Position numbers and translations under genes: made by a program. 43,143 bases of DNA from Terrimonas_A sp036262095 (lineage in GTDB: Bacteria > Bacteroidota > Bacteroidia > Chitinophagales > Chitinophagaceae). This document shows positions 41,875 to 43,143 of the stretch, one piece after another. The stretch lies in NCBI GenBank assembly GCA_036262095.1, contig DATAJQ010000281.1:1-43143 (forward strand). Direction: 5' to 3'. Positions within the stretch are counted from its first letter, which is position 1. The number at the start of each line of letters is the position of its first letter. The notes below the pieces were generated by a model. It did no database searches, was not told where the DNA came from, and worked only from the letters and a program-made list of their open reading frames with translations.

Positions 41875-42492
41875 TTATTTTTGGATCAAAACAATGGAAC
41901 CATTGTGGCCCGGTACAGAACCGCTGACCAGGATATAATTTTTATCGGCGAAGATTTTCACCACTTTCAATCCTTTGAGTTTTACGCGGTCATTACCCAT
42001 GCGGCCAGCCATACGTACACCTTTCATTACACGGCTCGCATCGGAGGAGTTACCCAGTGAACCTGGAGCACGCTGACGGTCGTGCTGACCGTGAGACTGC
42101 TGACCAACACCACCGAATCCATGGCGTTTTACAACACCCTGGAAACCTTTACCTTTAGTGGTACCTACTACTTCAACTTTATCGCCTTCAGCGAAAATGT
42201 CGACAGTAACGGTTTCACCAATATTTTTTTCGATTGAAAAATTGCGGAATTCCTTAGAGAATTTTTTAGGAGCTGTTTGAGATTTTGCGAAGTGATTTAC
42301 TTCGGCTTTAGTGGAGTGCTTTTCCTTTTTGTCGCCAAAAGAAAGCTGGAGAGCATTGTACCCATCAGTCGCTTCTGTTTTGACCTGGGTAACTACACAG
42401 GGACCTGCCTCAATGATCGTACAGGCGGTCTGTTTGCCTGAGGGATCGAAGATGCTGGTCATCCCAATCTTTTTACCAATAATTCCTTTCAT
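41875..42492 (-). CDS. rplC: 50S ribosomal protein L3
   Basis: 205 residues. MKGIIGKKIGMTSIFDPSGKQ at the start and GKGFQGVVKRHGFGGVGQQSHGQHDRQRAPGSLG, the loop that reaches the peptidyl-transferase centre, are present, including the glutamine methylated in other bacteria. It is separated from rpsJ by 347 bp, which is unusually far. Confidence 0.97.
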   Translation of the reverse strand: MKGIIGKKIGMTSIFDPSGKQTACTIIEAGPCVVTQVKTEATDGYNALQLSFGDKKEKHSTKAEVNHFAKSQTAPKKFSKEFRNFSIEKNIGETVTVDIFAEGDKVEVVGTTKGKGFQGVVKRHGFGGVGQQSHGQHDRQRAPGSLGNSSDASRVMKGVRMAGRMGNDRVKLKGLKVVKIFADKNYILVSGSVPGHNGSIVLIQK

Positions 42493-42839
42493 TGTTTGCT
42501 TTTTATGCCTGCAGGATTATTGGGACAGGATATAATCAGTCTGAGACAAATTATAACTCTTCAATCCCCGTTTGCTACCGACCTTTTCCTTTATGGGGAA
42601 GTACCGGCAGTAAACAAACCCTGAATGGCTTGTTTTATGTAATGTGCCAGAGCTCTTTTTTAAAACACGAATTGCGCAAATGAAATCGCTAATTACGCTA
42701 ATAGTGTCCTGTTGAGAGGATAGCCAAAAATTAATTCAATTTATAAGAACTGGTCGGGCAATCATTACGCCCATTCGCGTTATCCGTGCCCGTTTACTTA
42801 CTTCGTCAGTCTCAAAGACACATTCGCAAAATCCGCGTA
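42493..42839. other. 347-bp spacer between rpsJ and rplC
   Basis: No gene is visible. The 42664-42702 part repeats words like CGCTAATTACGCTAAT, and 42760-42790 has an inverted-looking counterpart (ATTACGCCCATTCGCG). On the minus strand ATAATTTG, about 60 bp before rplC, is two bases short of the -7 consensus. It may hold a second promoter or a leader structure; neither can be shown by eye. Confidence 0.35.
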
Positions 42840-43143
42840 CTACGCTTTGATCTCTACTTCCACACCACTGGGCAGGTCCAGCTTGCTCAGCGCATCTACT
42901 GTACGGCTTGAAGAAGTGTAGATATCCAGCAGGCGTTTGTGCGTTGCCAGTTGGAACTGCTCACGACTCTTCTTATTCACGTGTGGAGAACGCAGTACGG
43001 TAAAAATTTTGGTACGTGTAGGCAGAGGAATAGGACCTGTTACTACAGCACCTGTGCTGCGAACTGTTTTTACGATCTTTTCGGCAGATTTATCCACCAG
43101 GTTGTGATCGTAAGACTGTAATTTGATTCTGATTCGCTGAGAC
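42840..43143 (-). CDS. rpsJ: 30S ribosomal protein S10, start just outside the window
   Basis: The frame continues upstream of an internal GTG (43097) through SQRIRIKLQSYDHNLVDKS to the window edge. Base 43143 is the G of the presumed ATG, so only two bases are missing and the full protein is 101 residues. KIVKTVRSTGAVVTGPIPLPT and the ending SGVEVEIKA are diagnostic. Starting at the GTG would wrongly drop the first 16 residues. S10 is the first gene of its operon and also joins NusB in antitermination in other bacteria. Confidence 0.95.
   Translation of the reverse strand, partial: SQRIRIKLQSYDHNLVDKSAEKIVKTVRSTGAVVTGPIPLPTRTKIFTVLRSPHVNKKSREQFQLATHKRLLDIYTSSSRTVDALSKLDLPSGVEVEIKA

Noticed and set aside
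42840..43097. An 85-residue S10 starting at the GTG at 43097
   Set aside because: The same frame continues upstream with the conserved S10 N-terminus up to the G of the ATG at the window edge, so the GTG is an internal valine.

Overview
The window looks like a chromosomal segment from a member of the Bacteroidota, probably family Chitinophagaceae. Four things point there: TAnnTTTG-type -7 boxes, an S1 protein with a long acidic N-terminus, the zinc-free 89-residue S14, and many secreted hypothetical proteins and lipoproteins with Bacteroidota-style signal peptides. Family level is an inference.

Region 1 (1-7.6 kb) is mixed metabolism. A secreted glycosidase-like protein fused to a sulfatase-modifying-factor-type domain reads left, and a second signal-peptide gene follows it at the window edge. 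A perfect 18-bp palindrome lies upstream of the fusion gene. Next come a VOC protein, a Dyp-type peroxidase, a hexapeptide acetyltransferase divergent from an AraC regulator, and a secreted amidohydrolase.

Region 2 (7.6-21.4 kb) is visibly AT-richer accessory DNA. It holds a LytTR-type two-component pair, several alpha/beta hydrolases, small membrane proteins (DUF4386-, DUF6326- and DoxX-like), a lipoprotein/hydrolase/outer-membrane-protein cassette and large secreted hypotheticals. It also holds decayed genes: two interrupted small genes that share the same upstream dyad, a truncated ORF and an IS3-family transposase remnant. A bidirectional terminator and tRNA-Ser(TGA) close it.

Region 3 (21.6-30.7 kb) is housekeeping: a LacI-family regulator, two PlsC-type acyltransferases, ribosomal protein S1, a PagL-like lipid A deacylase translationally coupled to one acyltransferase, a GIN-domain secreted protein, a YhiN-type flavoprotein and methionine aminopeptidase.

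Region 4 (30.9-43.1 kb) is the S10-spc ribosomal protein cluster on the minus strand: rpsJ, rplC, rplD, rplW, rplB, rpsS, rplV, rpsC, rplP, rpmC, rpsQ, rplN, rplX, rplE, rpsN, rpsH, rplF, rplR, rpsE, rpmD, rplO and secY, then map. The alpha-operon genes that usually follow (infA, rpmJ, rpsM, rpsK, rpsD, rpoA, rplQ) are absent after map. Many gaps between these genes are unusually wide and carry palindromic or tandem-word elements. One is a 26-bp hairpin family whose outer stems change in a compensatory way. Others are heptanucleotide repeats built from different words (TTCAAAA, GTTTAAN, GACTCCC, CATCGGC). This repeat landscape is the most unusual signal in the window.
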